From Acinetobacter silvestris (GTDB taxonomy: Bacteria > Pseudomonadota > Gammaproteobacteria > Pseudomonadales > Moraxellaceae): a DNA stretch of 64,000 nucleotides. Numbering within the stretch: the stretch's first letter is position 1; each line of letters starts with the position of its first letter. A program made the position numbers and the translations under genes. Of this stretch, positions 1 through 10,389 are shown piece by piece. Under the pieces are notes generated by a model. That model made no database searches. It saw only the letters and a program-made list of their open reading frames with translations, and was not told the DNA's origin. Location of the stretch: positions 558,001-622,000 of the forward strand of contig NZ_NEGB01000001.1 in NCBI RefSeq assembly GCF_002135235.1, written 5' to 3'.

Positions 1-1
1 T

Positions 2-907
2 TTACTCAGTAAAAATAATCCGTCAGTATTACAAGCACATGCAGCTTTTGAATTAAGCGCGATCACCTATACCACCTATGCGCGTTTTTTTGAATGGTTT
101 AGAGAAATTTGTGATATTGAAAATGCGCAAACGGCACAATTATTTCAAAAAATTATGCAAGAAAATCTACCTGATGACCAAAATCGTTCTCATGAAGATT
201 CTGCACAAATTTATTATGAGCTTGATCTCAAAAAATCACTGCTGCAAGCAACGACACAACATCGTAGCCCTTGTTTAAAGGCATTAAAAAATAGTCTACA
301 AATTGTTATCCCAGAATTATCAGACCTATATTTAGAATATGCACCTAAACTTCAGCTCATGGTGACGTATAACAATGAAACTCTGCTGTATCAGCAACTT
401 TCCCATACGCTAAAAAGCTGGATTGGCTTAGTCGGTGATATTGTCCGCCGCTTATGTTTATTAAACCCCAATACCCTCTTTCCTTGCACCGAAGGTGAAG
501 GTATTTTACTGATTGATAATATTGATGCGCATTTAGATGCTGAACATACCACACATATTTTAGAGCGCTTACATCTAGCATTTCCTAAAATACAAATCAT
601 TGCTTCTGGCACGCAAACTGAACTTCTTGAACATGCTGCAGATTATCAATATTTTAAACTTGAGCACAAAACCCTGCTCGATATCTCCCTCAATCAGCAG
701 CAAAACAACTTTGATTTAATTTATCAACAACTGCAACACATCAATAAAGCTGTGGCATCAGAGCCACTGCCTGTCATTGAAACAAATGAATTAACGGCAC
801 AACAAATCTACCAACAGATTCAAACTTTAAATTTTGAGCAACAACAAGAATTACAACAGTTACTGATTGAAAAGGATAATCAGTCTTCGCACGAGCCCTT
901 GCTTTAA
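2..907 (+). CDS. AAA/SMC-like ATP-binding protein, C-terminal part (5' end outside window)
   Basis: The reading frame is open from base 2, so the gene starts upstream of the window; 301 residues are visible. The C-terminal half resembles predicted ATP-binding proteins of the COG3950/AAA_21 type: a helix with VGDIVRRL, then a Walker B-like stretch GILLIDNIDAHLD followed by FPKIQIIASGTQ, where the family normally has an IDEID-HLHP signature and an ITTHSP switch. The Walker B glutamate is replaced by Asn and the HLHP element is altered, so ATP hydrolysis may be weak or lost. Walker A would lie upstream and cannot be seen. The last 80 residues are Gln-rich and probably form coiled helices. No partner gene is visible downstream. 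Family assignment is moderate; the cellular role is unknown. Confidence 0.6.
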   Translation, partial: LLSKNNPSVLQAHAAFELSAITYTTYARFFEWFREICDIENAQTAQLFQKIMQENLPDDQNRSHEDSAQIYYELDLKKSLLQATTQHRSPCLKALKNSLQIVIPELSDLYLEYAPKLQLMVTYNNETLLYQQLSHTLKSWIGLVGDIVRRLCLLNPNTLFPCTEGEGILLIDNIDAHLDAEHTTHILERLHLAFPKIQIIASGTQTELLEHAADYQYFKLEHKTLLDISLNQQQNNFDLIYQQLQHINKAVASEPLPVIETNELTAQQIYQQIQTLNFEQQQELQQLLIEKDNQSSHEPLL

Positions 908-1389
908 TTTAATATCGGCTGAATCAGGTTCAATAAATTCCATTCAGTTCCGTTTTATTGGCTGGGAAAATGCTCATCAATCGATTTTAAAAAAAAATTG
1001 CTCATCTCTAATCTAAAGATAAAATCATGGGTCGAAATTAAACTCCATGATTAAAACCCTGCATTAGATGTTGATTGCTATATTTACATAATCTGTATAA
1101 ATATCAGACCATTTTATTTTAAGATGAAGCGTATAATTAAAATTGTTTGCGTAAAGTCGACAAAATAAATTGATGTTAACCTAGTCATGTAATAAGATAA
1201 AATCTCATTTAGGTTTGAATTTCAATCTAATTTATTTTGCAATCGCTTTCTCAAGTTGCGCAACACAACTTGTTTTCTAAATTTTCAACTCAGTTTCGGC
1301 TTTCAAAATTTAAGCAGTTGGATAATTCTTTGTTATCCTCAAATATTTGAAAGATAAGATTCATCTTAGGTCTCGACCTATTCACGACA
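908..1389. other. 482-bp gap upstream of the antiporter operon
   Basis: No convincing gene is present. The last 140 bases hold several inverted repeats (listed separately) and must contain the promoter and leader of the antiporter operon. I could not single out a promoter with good -35 and -10 boxes. No U-tract terminator is visible for the upstream ATPase gene. Confidence 0.5.
1320..1380. repeat. Cluster of short inverted repeats in the mnh/mrp leader
   Basis: Three inverted repeats follow one another: GGATAA-N7-TTATCC at 1320-1338, TAAGAT-TC-ATCTTA at 1355-1368, and TAGGTC-TC-GACCTA at 1367-1380, the last ending 9 bases before the ATG. A 10-bp palindrome GTTGCGCAAC lies further up at 1255-1264. 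They could be operators or leader structure; function is inference. Confidence 0.45.
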
Positions 1390-4227
1390 ATGGATACGAG
1401 TGTGCTTCCGATTATTATATTGTTACCGTTAATACTTGGCACAACCCTTGTCTCATGGCTGAAAAAATTCTCTCGTGGGGTTACGGCTTTAGGGGCAATC
1501 GGGGTCAGTTTAACCAGTTTTATCTTGTTACTGACTCAAGCAAAACCTGTATTAAATGGTTCAGCTTTAGTACAGCATTGGCAATGGCTTCCTCAAGTCG
1601 GAATCGACTTCAGTTTTCGCCTTGACGCTTTAGGTTTGATCTTCGCATTGCTGATCACAGGGATCGGCACACTCATTTATATTTACGCTTATTATTATCT
1701 CAACCCTAAAAACTCTTTAAGCAAACTGTATGCTTTGCTGATGCTCTTTATGGCAGCAATGTTGGGAATTTCACTCTCCAATAACCTCATCATTTTATTG
1801 GTGTTCTGGGAACTTACCAGTATTTCTTCATTTTTATTGGTGGGATACTGGAGTAACTACGATGCAGCACAACGTGGCGCACGTATGGCACTCACCATTA
1901 CCGGTATGGGTGGACTGGCCATGCTGGGTGGATTTATCCTGATTGGACAAATCACTGGCACCTATCAAATTGACCAAATTTCGGGTATGGCGCAAACCAT
2001 TCAAAGTAGTCCTTTATTTACCCCTGCTCTGTTACTGATTTTATTAGGTGCATTCACCAAAAGTGCACAATTTCCGTTCCACTTTTGGCTACCCAATGCC
2101 ATGGCAGCACCCACCCCTGTGTCTGCCTATTTACACTCTGCCACTATGGTAAAAGCGGGAATATTCCTACTTGCACGACTCTTACCCATCTTTGTCGGTT
2201 CAGCGCTGTATCATAATCTAGTCACCACAATAGGCTTATTCACTTTATGTATGGCTGCATTCTTTGCCATCTTTAAAGAGGATTTAAAAGGTTTACTGGC
2301 TTATTCCACCATTAGCCATCTAGGTTTAATTGTCTGTCTATTGGGAATAGGCTCGCCACTGGCCGTAGCTGCTGCAATTTTCCATATTATTAATCATGCT
2401 ACCTTTAAAGCGGCATTATTCATGATCGCAGGGATTATTGATCATGAAACAGGGACCCGTGATTTAAGAAAACTCAGTGGTATTTGGCAACTTCTTCCAT
2501 TTACTGCAACCTTAACCATGATTACTGCTGCCTCAATGGCTGGGGTCCCGCTTACCAACGGCTTCTTATCCAAAGAGATGTTCTTTACCGAATTACTGGC
2601 GAATTTATCTGGTGGAGCCGTGATTCTTGCGGCGATCATTGCGACTTTAGCAGGACTTTTTGCAGTCGCATATTCGACTCGTTTAGTACATGGGGTATTC
2701 TTCGATGGTGATATCGGCAAAAAGGTTCCGAATAAGAATGCACATGAACCTCCGATTGGAATGCGTGCACCCGCAATTTTATTAGCCACACTCTGTATTT
2801 TAGTCGGACTTCTCCCTGCATTACTGGTTGAAAATATCGTAAATGCAGGTACACGAGCAAGCACGCAACTCCCACAATTTGAAGGAGTTCATTTAGCCAT
2901 TTGGCATGGTTTTAATTTACCCTTATTGATGAGTGCGATTGCACTGGTCGGTGGTGTGATCTTCTACTTTGCACTTGCTAAAAATGACCGTATTCGTGAG
3001 ATCGACCTTGATCCGATTTTAGGTCAATTCCAAGGTAAATTGCTTTTTGAACGTTTCCTCAAAAATCTATTAAGACTTTCTAGAAAAATAAAAGCCAAAA
3101 CTGAAACTGGCTCTTTGCAAAACTATCTATTGTGGATAGTCATTTTCAGTATCGTGATGGTCACCACACCCCTGCTCAATCAAGGCTTAACCACAGGTAC
3201 ACGTGAACTCACCTATGCACCGCTCATCGCAATTGTATTATGGCTGCTTTTATTCTCCGCTTGTTGGATGATGTTATGGTTCCATCATGAGCGCATTAAA
3301 GCGGTACTGATTAGTGGTGCAATTGGACTTGTTGTCACGATGGTATTTGTGACCTTATCTGCCCCTGATTTAGCCCTTACTCAAATTACTGTAGATGTCG
3401 TCACTACGGTTTTATTACTCATGAGTTTATCTTTATTACCGCAACTGACCCCGTATGAATCCAGTCGTACACGGCGTTGGCGCGATGCGATAATTGCCAT
3501 TTCAGCAGGTTTAGGCATTGGCTGGATCGTATGGTTGATGCTGACTCGTGACCACAATTCCATTTCGTGGTTCTTTGTACAGCAATCCCTACCGCTCGGT
3601 GGTGGCTCAAATATCGTTAATGTGATTTTGGTCGATTTCCGTGGCTTCGATACTTTTGGAGAAATTACCGTTCTCGGTATTGCCGCGATTGGTGCGCTGT
3701 GTCTTATGGATGGAATGCGTATTCATGGTACCAGTATCACTCAAGGTTTAACCTATCGCTTCAATCCTTCTCCACTGATGTTCCGTATGGCGGCATCATG
3801 GATTCTACCAATTGCCTTGGTAGTCAGCTTATATATTTTCCTGCGTGGACATAACTATCCGGGTGGTGGATTTATTGCAGGTTTAATTACCGCAATGGCA
3901 CTCATCATTCAGTATATGGCATTGGGCCAAGATCAGGCTGAGCATATGCTTAAAGCAAAATCCGGGCGCCTGTATGAAATATGGATTGGATTAGGTTTAC
4001 TGATTGCAGGTCTGACTGGAGTCGCTGCGTGGTTCTGGGGACGTCCATTCCTAACCAGTGCACATATTTATGTCGATACAGCTATATTTGGCAAAATGCA
4101 TTTAGCCTCTGCGGCCGCTTTTGACTTAGGTGTCTATGCAACTGTAGTGGGTGCAACCATGTTGCTCATTTCTGTACTTGGCGATTCTCGACATTCAAGC
4201 ATGTCGGGTCCACTACCTAAGGAGTAA
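1390..4227 (+). CDS. mnhA: Na+(K+)/H+ antiporter Mrp complex, subunit A (fused A+B)
   Basis: The 945-residue membrane protein is the largest subunit of the Mrp/Mnh cation/proton antiporter, a multi-subunit inner-membrane complex related to complex I. The N-terminal ~500 residues are NuoL/MrpA-like, with the conserved proton-channel regions LVFWELTSISSFLLVG and APTPVSAYLHSATMVKAG. After a cytoplasmic stretch around 550-580, the C-terminal third carries the MrpB-type DUF4040 and MnhB domains (LSAPDLALTQITVDVV; RGHNYPGGGFIAGL). The A-B fusion explains the absence of a separate mnhB. The gene opens a six-gene operon. The ATG has no clear Shine-Dalgarno sequence, unlike most genes here. Confidence 0.93.
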   Translation: MDTSVLPIIILLPLILGTTLVSWLKKFSRGVTALGAIGVSLTSFILLLTQAKPVLNGSALVQHWQWLPQVGIDFSFRLDALGLIFALLITGIGTLIYIYAYYYLNPKNSLSKLYALLMLFMAAMLGISLSNNLIILLVFWELTSISSFLLVGYWSNYDAAQRGARMALTITGMGGLAMLGGFILIGQITGTYQIDQISGMAQTIQSSPLFTPALLLILLGAFTKSAQFPFHFWLPNAMAAPTPVSAYLHSATMVKAGIFLLARLLPIFVGSALYHNLVTTIGLFTLCMAAFFAIFKEDLKGLLAYSTISHLGLIVCLLGIGSPLAVAAAIFHIINHATFKAALFMIAGIIDHETGTRDLRKLSGIWQLLPFTATLTMITAASMAGVPLTNGFLSKEMFFTELLANLSGGAVILAAIIATLAGLFAVAYSTRLVHGVFFDGDIGKKVPNKNAHEPPIGMRAPAILLATLCILVGLLPALLVENIVNAGTRASTQLPQFEGVHLAIWHGFNLPLLMSAIALVGGVIFYFALAKNDRIREIDLDPILGQFQGKLLFERFLKNLLRLSRKIKAKTETGSLQNYLLWIVIFSIVMVTTPLLNQGLTTGTRELTYAPLIAIVLWLLLFSACWMMLWFHHERIKAVLISGAIGLVVTMVFVTLSAPDLALTQITVDVVTTVLLLMSLSLLPQLTPYESSRTRRWRDAIIAISAGLGIGWIVWLMLTRDHNSISWFFVQQSLPLGGGSNIVNVILVDFRGFDTFGEITVLGIAAIGALCLMDGMRIHGTSITQGLTYRFNPSPLMFRMAASWILPIALVVSLYIFLRGHNYPGGGFIAGLITAMALIIQYMALGQDQAEHMLKAKSGRLYEIWIGLGLLIAGLTGVAAWFWGRPFLTSAHIYVDTAIFGKMHLASAAAFDLGVYATVVGATMLLISVLGDSRHSSMSGPLPKE

Positions 4228-4230
4228 GTC

Positions 4231-4596
4231 ATGATCAGCTTAGAATTTTTAATGGCTTCTGCAATTGGATTACTGATTGCAACAGGAATTTATTTAATCC
4301 TGCGTGCACGTACTTTTCCTGTGGTTCTAGGACTCGCAATGATTGGTTATGCCGTGAACTTATTTCTCTTCGCAATGGGGCGAATTCAAATGAGTGCACC
4401 AGCGATTTTAACCGAAGCCAATAATGTGACCGATCCATTACCGCAAGCTTTAGTTTTAACTGCAATTGTGATTGGTTTTGCAACCACTGCATTTATTGTG
4501 CAGCTGGCATTACGCAGTCGCTATGAATCTGGAAATGACCACGTCGACTCAAAAGAGGAACTAAGTACTTATGACCCACGTGAGGATGAGCCTTAA
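4231..4596 (+). CDS. mnhC: Na+/H+ antiporter Mrp complex, subunit C
   Basis: A 121-residue NuoK-like subunit with three predicted membrane helices and the conserved core GLAMIGYAVNLFLFAMGR followed by DPLPQALVLTAIVIGFA, the typical MrpC signature. Its Shine-Dalgarno GGAG lies in the last codons of mnhA, and the start follows the mnhA stop by 3 bases, so the two are probably translationally coupled. It acts within the membrane core of the antiporter next to subunits A and D. The last ~25 residues are acidic and cytoplasmic (SKEELSTYDPREDEP). Confidence 0.93.
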   Translation: MISLEFLMASAIGLLIATGIYLILRARTFPVVLGLAMIGYAVNLFLFAMGRIQMSAPAILTEANNVTDPLPQALVLTAIVIGFATTAFIVQLALRSRYESGNDHVDSKEELSTYDPREDEP

Positions 4597-4598
4597 TC

Positions 4599-6404
4599 AT
4601 GAATTTATTTGACTTTTGGCTGGCTCATACGCCTATTTTAGGTATCCTCATTCCTGCATTTACAGCCTTTCTCTTAGTTTTATTGGGCAATCCAGGTTCA
4701 GGATCGCTCGCTCATGATTGGCGACAACCTTGGCGTCGTGGGATCAGTCTCATTTCAGTACTCCTTGGCTTAATCACCGCAATCACATATCTGATTCAAG
4801 CCAGTTCGGGACAAATATTTGTCTATCAACTGAGTGAGTGGTCTGCCCCATTCGGAATTGTTTTAGTGCTTGATCGTTTATCAGCACTGATGTTAGTGCT
4901 CACCTATGCACTTGCGGCACCTGTACTTTGGTTTGCCAGTAAAGAGTGGGATGAACGCGGTCGCTATTTTCATGCCATGTTTCATTTTTTACTGATGGGA
5001 CTTTCTGGTGCATTTTTAACGGGTGACTTATTTAATTTATTTGTATTCTTTGAAATTCTGCTTATTGCCTCTTATGTCCTGCTCTTGCATGGACAAGGCA
5101 AAGCACGTTTTCAGTTGGGAATCCATTATGTAACTATTAACCTACTCGCTTCTGCACTATTTCTGATTGGTTTAGGAATGATTTATGGTAGTGTCGGTAG
5201 TTTAAATATGGCAGATGTCACACGCCTTATACCGACTTTAGCACAGGATCAACACAAATTAGCCGTGGCTGGTGGACTCCTCCTCTTTGTCGTCTTTGGA
5301 ATTAAAGCGGCCATGCTCCCTGTGGGTTTTTGGCTACCCAAAACCTATGCCGTCGCAGCAACCCCTGTAGCTGCTATTTTTACGATTATGACCAAAGTCG
5401 GAATTTATGCGATTTTAAGAGTCAATGGCACCGTTTTTCAGGATGCGCTCAGCCAAAAAATTCTGATGACATGGCTGCTACCCATTGGGCTCCTCACCTC
5501 TTTATATGGTGTGATAGGCGCACTTGGGGCGGACCGTTTACGTAGATTTGTTGGCTTTATGATTTTGTCTTCTATTGGCACAATCTTAATTGCACTTTCC
5601 ATGTCCAACACTATGGCATGGTCTGCAGCGCTGTATTATCTGGTTCACAGTACCCTTATTGCAGCAGCATTTTATTTACTCTGTGGGTGGATCACCTCAC
5701 AGCGTGGCGAATTTAAAGATCATTTTAAAATTGCACCTAAAATGAAACAAGATAAAGCCATTGCTGCGACATTCTTTTTGATTGCCTTAATCATGGCTGG
5801 ATTACCACCATTTAGTGGTTTCTTAGGCAAAATATTATTATTACAAGCGACTGCGGATGTAGCTTACCAAGGCTGGATTATTGCAACGGTTCTGATTGTA
5901 AGTTTACTGAGTATTATTGCCTTCACTCGTGTCGGTTTTATTCTATTTTGGCGTGCCACAGCCCCAGAAAATGATCAGAAAGAAATTGCTTACACTGCTT
6001 ACCAAATATTACCGAATCAAGCACCTGCACGTAATGATAAAAGCATTTATCTACTCCTGACGGGTTTAATTGTATACGTGGTGGCTGCTGCACCAATTTT
6101 AAAATATATTGATCAAACTGCCTTACAAATTGGTGATGCCAAATTATATGAGCGCGCTATTTTAAAAACGGATGTAAACGGTGAAGTAATTAGCATACAG
6201 CCATTTGATCCTGATTATTTACCAGAAACTAAGTATTCGGGTGAAAATGAAGATCCTAATGCACACTATATTCCCTATGTTATTTCAGAAAAAACCTTAA
6301 AAGGTGAACATATTTCTGAGTACAAACAGCGACAAATTAAACAACAAGAAATTCATCAAAACCATGTGAATGGTGAAACTGAACTTAAACCAATGGAGCA
6401 ATAA
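4599..6404 (+). CDS. mnhD: Na+/H+ antiporter Mrp complex, subunit D
   Basis: A 601-residue NuoN/NuoM-like antiporter subunit with about 14 membrane helices and conserved motifs LFNLFVFFEILLIASYVLL, IKAAMLPVGFWLP and AGLPPFSGFLGK. It begins 2 bases after the mnhC stop. Membrane helices end near residue 500; beyond that lies a hydrophilic, charged tail of about 100 residues (YLPETKYSGENEDPNAHY, ending KPMEQ) that is longer than I expect for MrpD. The tail remains in frame up to the next gene, so it is not an obvious frameshift product. Subunit identity is secure; the role of the tail is unknown. Confidence 0.92.
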   Translation: MNLFDFWLAHTPILGILIPAFTAFLLVLLGNPGSGSLAHDWRQPWRRGISLISVLLGLITAITYLIQASSGQIFVYQLSEWSAPFGIVLVLDRLSALMLVLTYALAAPVLWFASKEWDERGRYFHAMFHFLLMGLSGAFLTGDLFNLFVFFEILLIASYVLLLHGQGKARFQLGIHYVTINLLASALFLIGLGMIYGSVGSLNMADVTRLIPTLAQDQHKLAVAGGLLLFVVFGIKAAMLPVGFWLPKTYAVAATPVAAIFTIMTKVGIYAILRVNGTVFQDALSQKILMTWLLPIGLLTSLYGVIGALGADRLRRFVGFMILSSIGTILIALSMSNTMAWSAALYYLVHSTLIAAAFYLLCGWITSQRGEFKDHFKIAPKMKQDKAIAATFFLIALIMAGLPPFSGFLGKILLLQATADVAYQGWIIATVLIVSLLSIIAFTRVGFILFWRATAPENDQKEIAYTAYQILPNQAPARNDKSIYLLLTGLIVYVVAAAPILKYIDQTALQIGDAKLYERAILKTDVNGEVISIQPFDPDYLPETKYSGENEDPNAHYIPYVISEKTLKGEHISEYKQRQIKQQEIHQNHVNGETELKPMEQ

Positions 6405-6929
6405 ATGAAGCAGAATTCTTCTTTACTTGATCGTTGCTTACCCCATCCATTTGTTTCCGTCATGGTTGCAGTCACGTGGTTGATGCTCGGTCATAGCGCA
6501 GAACTCTTTGATTTTACTGTGGCCATTCTTCTTGGTTTAATTATTCCGAAACTCATCCAACCTTTTATTGTTCGGACACCCAATATTCACTGGAAGCATG
6601 CAGTCAAATTGTTCTTCGTGGTACTTTGGGACATTATTATTTCTAATATTCGGGTCGCCACACAGGTCTTGGGTCCTACTCAAAATTTACATCCCAAATG
6701 GTACCGTGTGCCCTTAGATACCGACCATGAGCATGTTAATACTTTACTGGCAATGATCATCACCACCACACCAGGTACAGTCAGTGCGGGTATCGATCAA
6801 GAACGCGGTGATATTTTAGTTCATGCTTTGCACTCAGATGATCCTGAAAACGAAATTCAAGACATTAAAGCCCGTTATGAAGCGCCACTCATGATGATCT
6901 TTAATGTACAGCAAGGAGAAAGTGCATGA
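6405..6929 (+). CDS. mnhE: Na+/H+ antiporter Mrp complex, subunit E
   Basis: A 174-residue MrpE-type subunit. Two to three N-terminal membrane helices (residues 15-50) precede the conserved cytoplasmic part containing VVLWDIIISNIRVA, then TLLAMIITTTPGTVSAGI and ILVHALHSDDPE, all typical of the MNHE family. It starts immediately after the mnhD stop and its 3' end overlaps mnhF by 4 bases (ATGA). MrpE is thought to support assembly or stability of the complex rather than form the ion channel. Confidence 0.93.
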   Translation: MKQNSSLLDRCLPHPFVSVMVAVTWLMLGHSAELFDFTVAILLGLIIPKLIQPFIVRTPNIHWKHAVKLFFVVLWDIIISNIRVATQVLGPTQNLHPKWYRVPLDTDHEHVNTLLAMIITTTPGTVSAGIDQERGDILVHALHSDDPENEIQDIKARYEAPLMMIFNVQQGESA

Positions 6930-7201
6930 CCATTTTACCCTATGCCTTAGGGATTTGCGTAATAGCAGTGACGATCTCGATGTTACTGTGTTTATTTAGA
7001 TTAGTGATTGGGCCCTCTATTGTAGATCGTCTTTTAGCCCTTGATACCTTGTTTTTAAATGCCACCTGCTTAATTGTTATTCTGGGTATTTATTGGTCAA
7101 TCACCACGATGTTCGAAGGGGCTTTACTGGTTGCTATGCTTGGCTTTGTTTCAACCGCTGCTTTAGCACGATACTTCACCACTGGTCATGTGGTTGATTA
7201 G
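6926..7201 (+). CDS. mnhF: Na+/H+ antiporter Mrp complex, subunit F
   Basis: A 91-residue protein with three membrane helices and the MrpF signature RLVIGPSIVDRLLALDTL, which includes the conserved Asp of the family. The start overlaps the mnhE stop (ATGA) and uses a Shine-Dalgarno AAGGAGA inside mnhE, so translation is coupled. Length matches the family. Small integral subunit of the antiporter. Confidence 0.93.
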   Translation: MTILPYALGICVIAVTISMLLCLFRLVIGPSIVDRLLALDTLFLNATCLIVILGIYWSITTMFEGALLVAMLGFVSTAALARYFTTGHVVD

Positions 7202-7209
7202 GAGCGAAT

Positions 7210-7584
7210 ATGGAAAATAATATGCAGCTTGTTATGGAAATTATCGTTTCTTTCTTCTTAATCATCGGTGGATTTTTCACTTTAGTGGGCGGAATCGGTA
7301 TGGTTAAACTTCCCGATTTATTCATGCGTCTACATGCCCCAACGAAATCAAGTACCTTAGGTTTAGGCAGCTTTTTAATTGCAGCCATGATTTATGCGGC
7401 TTTTCATCATCGTTTTGGTTTCGCAGAACTACTGATTACCCTACTCGCATTTATTACTGCTCCAGTCTCTGCCAATTTAATTGCACAAGCAGCTATTCAT
7501 TTACGCCTACGTTCTACCGGTGGAGATGTTCCTGAAGCTTTAGATCGACCATTGCCTTGGCAAAGACATCGTCGTATGAAATAG
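7210..7584 (+). CDS. mnhG: Na+/H+ antiporter Mrp complex, subunit G
   Basis: A 124-residue MrpG-type protein with three membrane helices and family motifs GGIGMVKLPDLFMRLHAPTK and TAPVSANLIAQAAIH. The first ATG has AGGAG just upstream; a second in-frame ATG four codons later is less well placed. It closes the operon and is followed 46 bases later by a strong terminator. The set A(B)CDEFG is complete, so the complex should be functional in Na+ and pH tolerance. Confidence 0.93.
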   Translation: MENNMQLVMEIIVSFFLIIGGFFTLVGGIGMVKLPDLFMRLHAPTKSSTLGLGSFLIAAMIYAAFHHRFGFAELLITLLAFITAPVSANLIAQAAIHLRLRSTGGDVPEALDRPLPWQRHRRMK

Positions 7585-7630
7585 TTTAAAAATAAGAAAC
7601 TCATTTTACTCAACAACGCATGAAATATAA

Positions 7631-7658
7631 AAACCCAATCACTTTTGATTGGGTTTTT
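7631..7658. terminator. Bidirectional terminator between mnhG and the hydrolase gene
   Basis: An 11-bp perfect stem (AAACCCAATCA / TGATTGGGTTT) with loop CTTT, flanked by A and T runs, sits between two convergent genes and can serve both. Confidence 0.85.
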
Positions 7659-7676
7659 AATTAATATTGAAATAAA

Positions 7677-8567
7677 TTAACTATACAAAGGATGACGAAT
7701 CTCTTCTTGGAAACTTTCCATAGCATACTCATCCGCCAAACGCTCTTTCCAATATTCCACAATTTTTGAATAATCAATTTCAGAGGGGTGAAAGTCCACT
7801 TTAAAATAAGAGATATATTCTGGAATTAGTGAAATCAGCATCTTCGAAATCATGTAGGTTCCATATAAATTCCCCGTGACCTTAGGCAAACTTTTACGCC
7901 AATCTTGCATCAATAAACGTGATGCAGAATAAAAGGTTAAACTGGCAAAACCTGTCGTGACATTGCGCATCACACTACGACGAACTTTATCATCTTTATA
8001 CACCGCCTGATAAACATCAAAAGCAACTGCACGATGCTCAATTTCTTCAATCGCATGCCAAACCCAAAGCTTAATGGCATCATCATCCAGCGTACTCAAT
8101 ATTTCTGGATGGCGTAAAATATAACCCCCTAATAATGCAGTAAAATGCTCAAAAGCACAGGTGATCGCCAATTGAAGTTTGGGATGCACACTCTGAATAA
8201 ACTTCTCACGACGTGCTAACCAATCTTGGAAATTATCCAAATTATAGTCATCACGACGCCAAGCATCATTAAAATCAGCATGGGCTTTTGAGTGCATTGC
8301 TTCTTGGCCAATAAAAGCGGCAATTTCTGCTTGTAACTTTTCATCTTTCACTTTATCGCGCACATTACGCACACTATGCACAAAGAACTGCTCACCAATT
8401 GGAAAAGTTGAAGATAATGCCGTTAACAAATGTGACATAATCGGCGAGTTCGCAAAAAAATGTCTGCGAATGGCTTTGGGATTAAAACTGGGTTTACGAA
8501 CTTTAATACCCATAGCTTTTGGGCGATTTAAATATGATTTTTCTGTCGCCACTTGAATGAATGTCAT
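7677..8567 (-). CDS. Metal-dependent hydrolase family protein (PF10118-like)
   Basis: A protein of the uncharacterised 'predicted metal-dependent hydrolase' family common in Acinetobacter and Pseudomonas. Conserved carboxylate/His motifs are visible: FIGQEAMHSKAH and WHAIEEIEHRAVAFDVY, resembling a ferritin-like di-metal helical bundle. I chose the ATG at 8567 (296 residues, MTFIQVATEKSY) because AGGA lies 8 bases upstream; the longer frame to 8654 and the ATG at 8576, which abuts the AGGA, have no usable site. It is a single gene, convergent with the antiporter operon. The substrate is not known. Confidence 0.75.
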   Translation of the reverse strand: MTFIQVATEKSYLNRPKAMGIKVRKPSFNPKAIRRHFFANSPIMSHLLTALSSTFPIGEQFFVHSVRNVRDKVKDEKLQAEIAAFIGQEAMHSKAHADFNDAWRRDDYNLDNFQDWLARREKFIQSVHPKLQLAITCAFEHFTALLGGYILRHPEILSTLDDDAIKLWVWHAIEEIEHRAVAFDVYQAVYKDDKVRRSVMRNVTTGFASLTFYSASRLLMQDWRKSLPKVTGNLYGTYMISKMLISLIPEYISYFKVDFHPSEIDYSKIVEYWKERLADEYAMESFQEEIRHPLYS

Positions 8568-8808
8568 AGGTTTCATCCTACTTCTAAATGAATCAAATCT
8601 ATACTGACAGATACAACGCATTTGTATATTGCAAAAAAAATCGCCAAATGACAAAAATGCTCAGGCTGTCAAAACCATCAAAACACCACCTCATTTAAAA
8701 TTATTTTTATCTATATTTTTTTGTTTAATATCATGCAATTAAATTAATTTATAAAAACACCCTATGTGAGATTTTTTGTCACATAAATCAATACTATTCC
8801 GATAAAAC

Positions 8809-8832
8809 AAAGCCTGCATGTTTGCAGGCTTT
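8809..8832 (-). terminator. Terminator downstream of gltD
   Basis: A 10-bp perfect stem AAAGCCTGCA / TGCAGGCTTT with a 4-base loop, located about 40 bases after the gltD stop and followed on the minus strand by GTTTTATC. Confidence 0.75.
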
Positions 8833-8870
8833 GAAAGTAAGTCTTTAAATTTTTAACGTATCACTTTCTA

Positions 8871-10307
<1,437 letters not shown>

Positions 10308-10329
10308 TCAGTGGGGATTATCTTTTGCA

Positions 10330-10346
10330 TATACATTCTGTGTATA
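10330..10346. repeat. Short palindrome in the gltB-gltD gap
   Basis: TATACA-N5-TGTATA forms a perfect 6-5-6 inverted repeat 38 bases before the gltD start on the minus strand. It could be an operator or a small leader hairpin; no factor can be named. Confidence 0.35.
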
Positions 10347-10389
10347 AATCAAAAGTTATCCACACCTGCCTAAAATTTGCGTCGTGGAA

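Noticed and set aside
2442..2864. 140-residue minus-strand frame inside mnhA
   Set aside because: Shadow of a strongly conserved membrane gene; no start signal or homology pattern.
10356..10364. TTATCCACA, a consensus DnaA box, in the gltB-gltD gap
   Set aside because: A single 9-base match is expected by chance at about this frequency in 64 kb; there is no cluster and no replication gene nearby.
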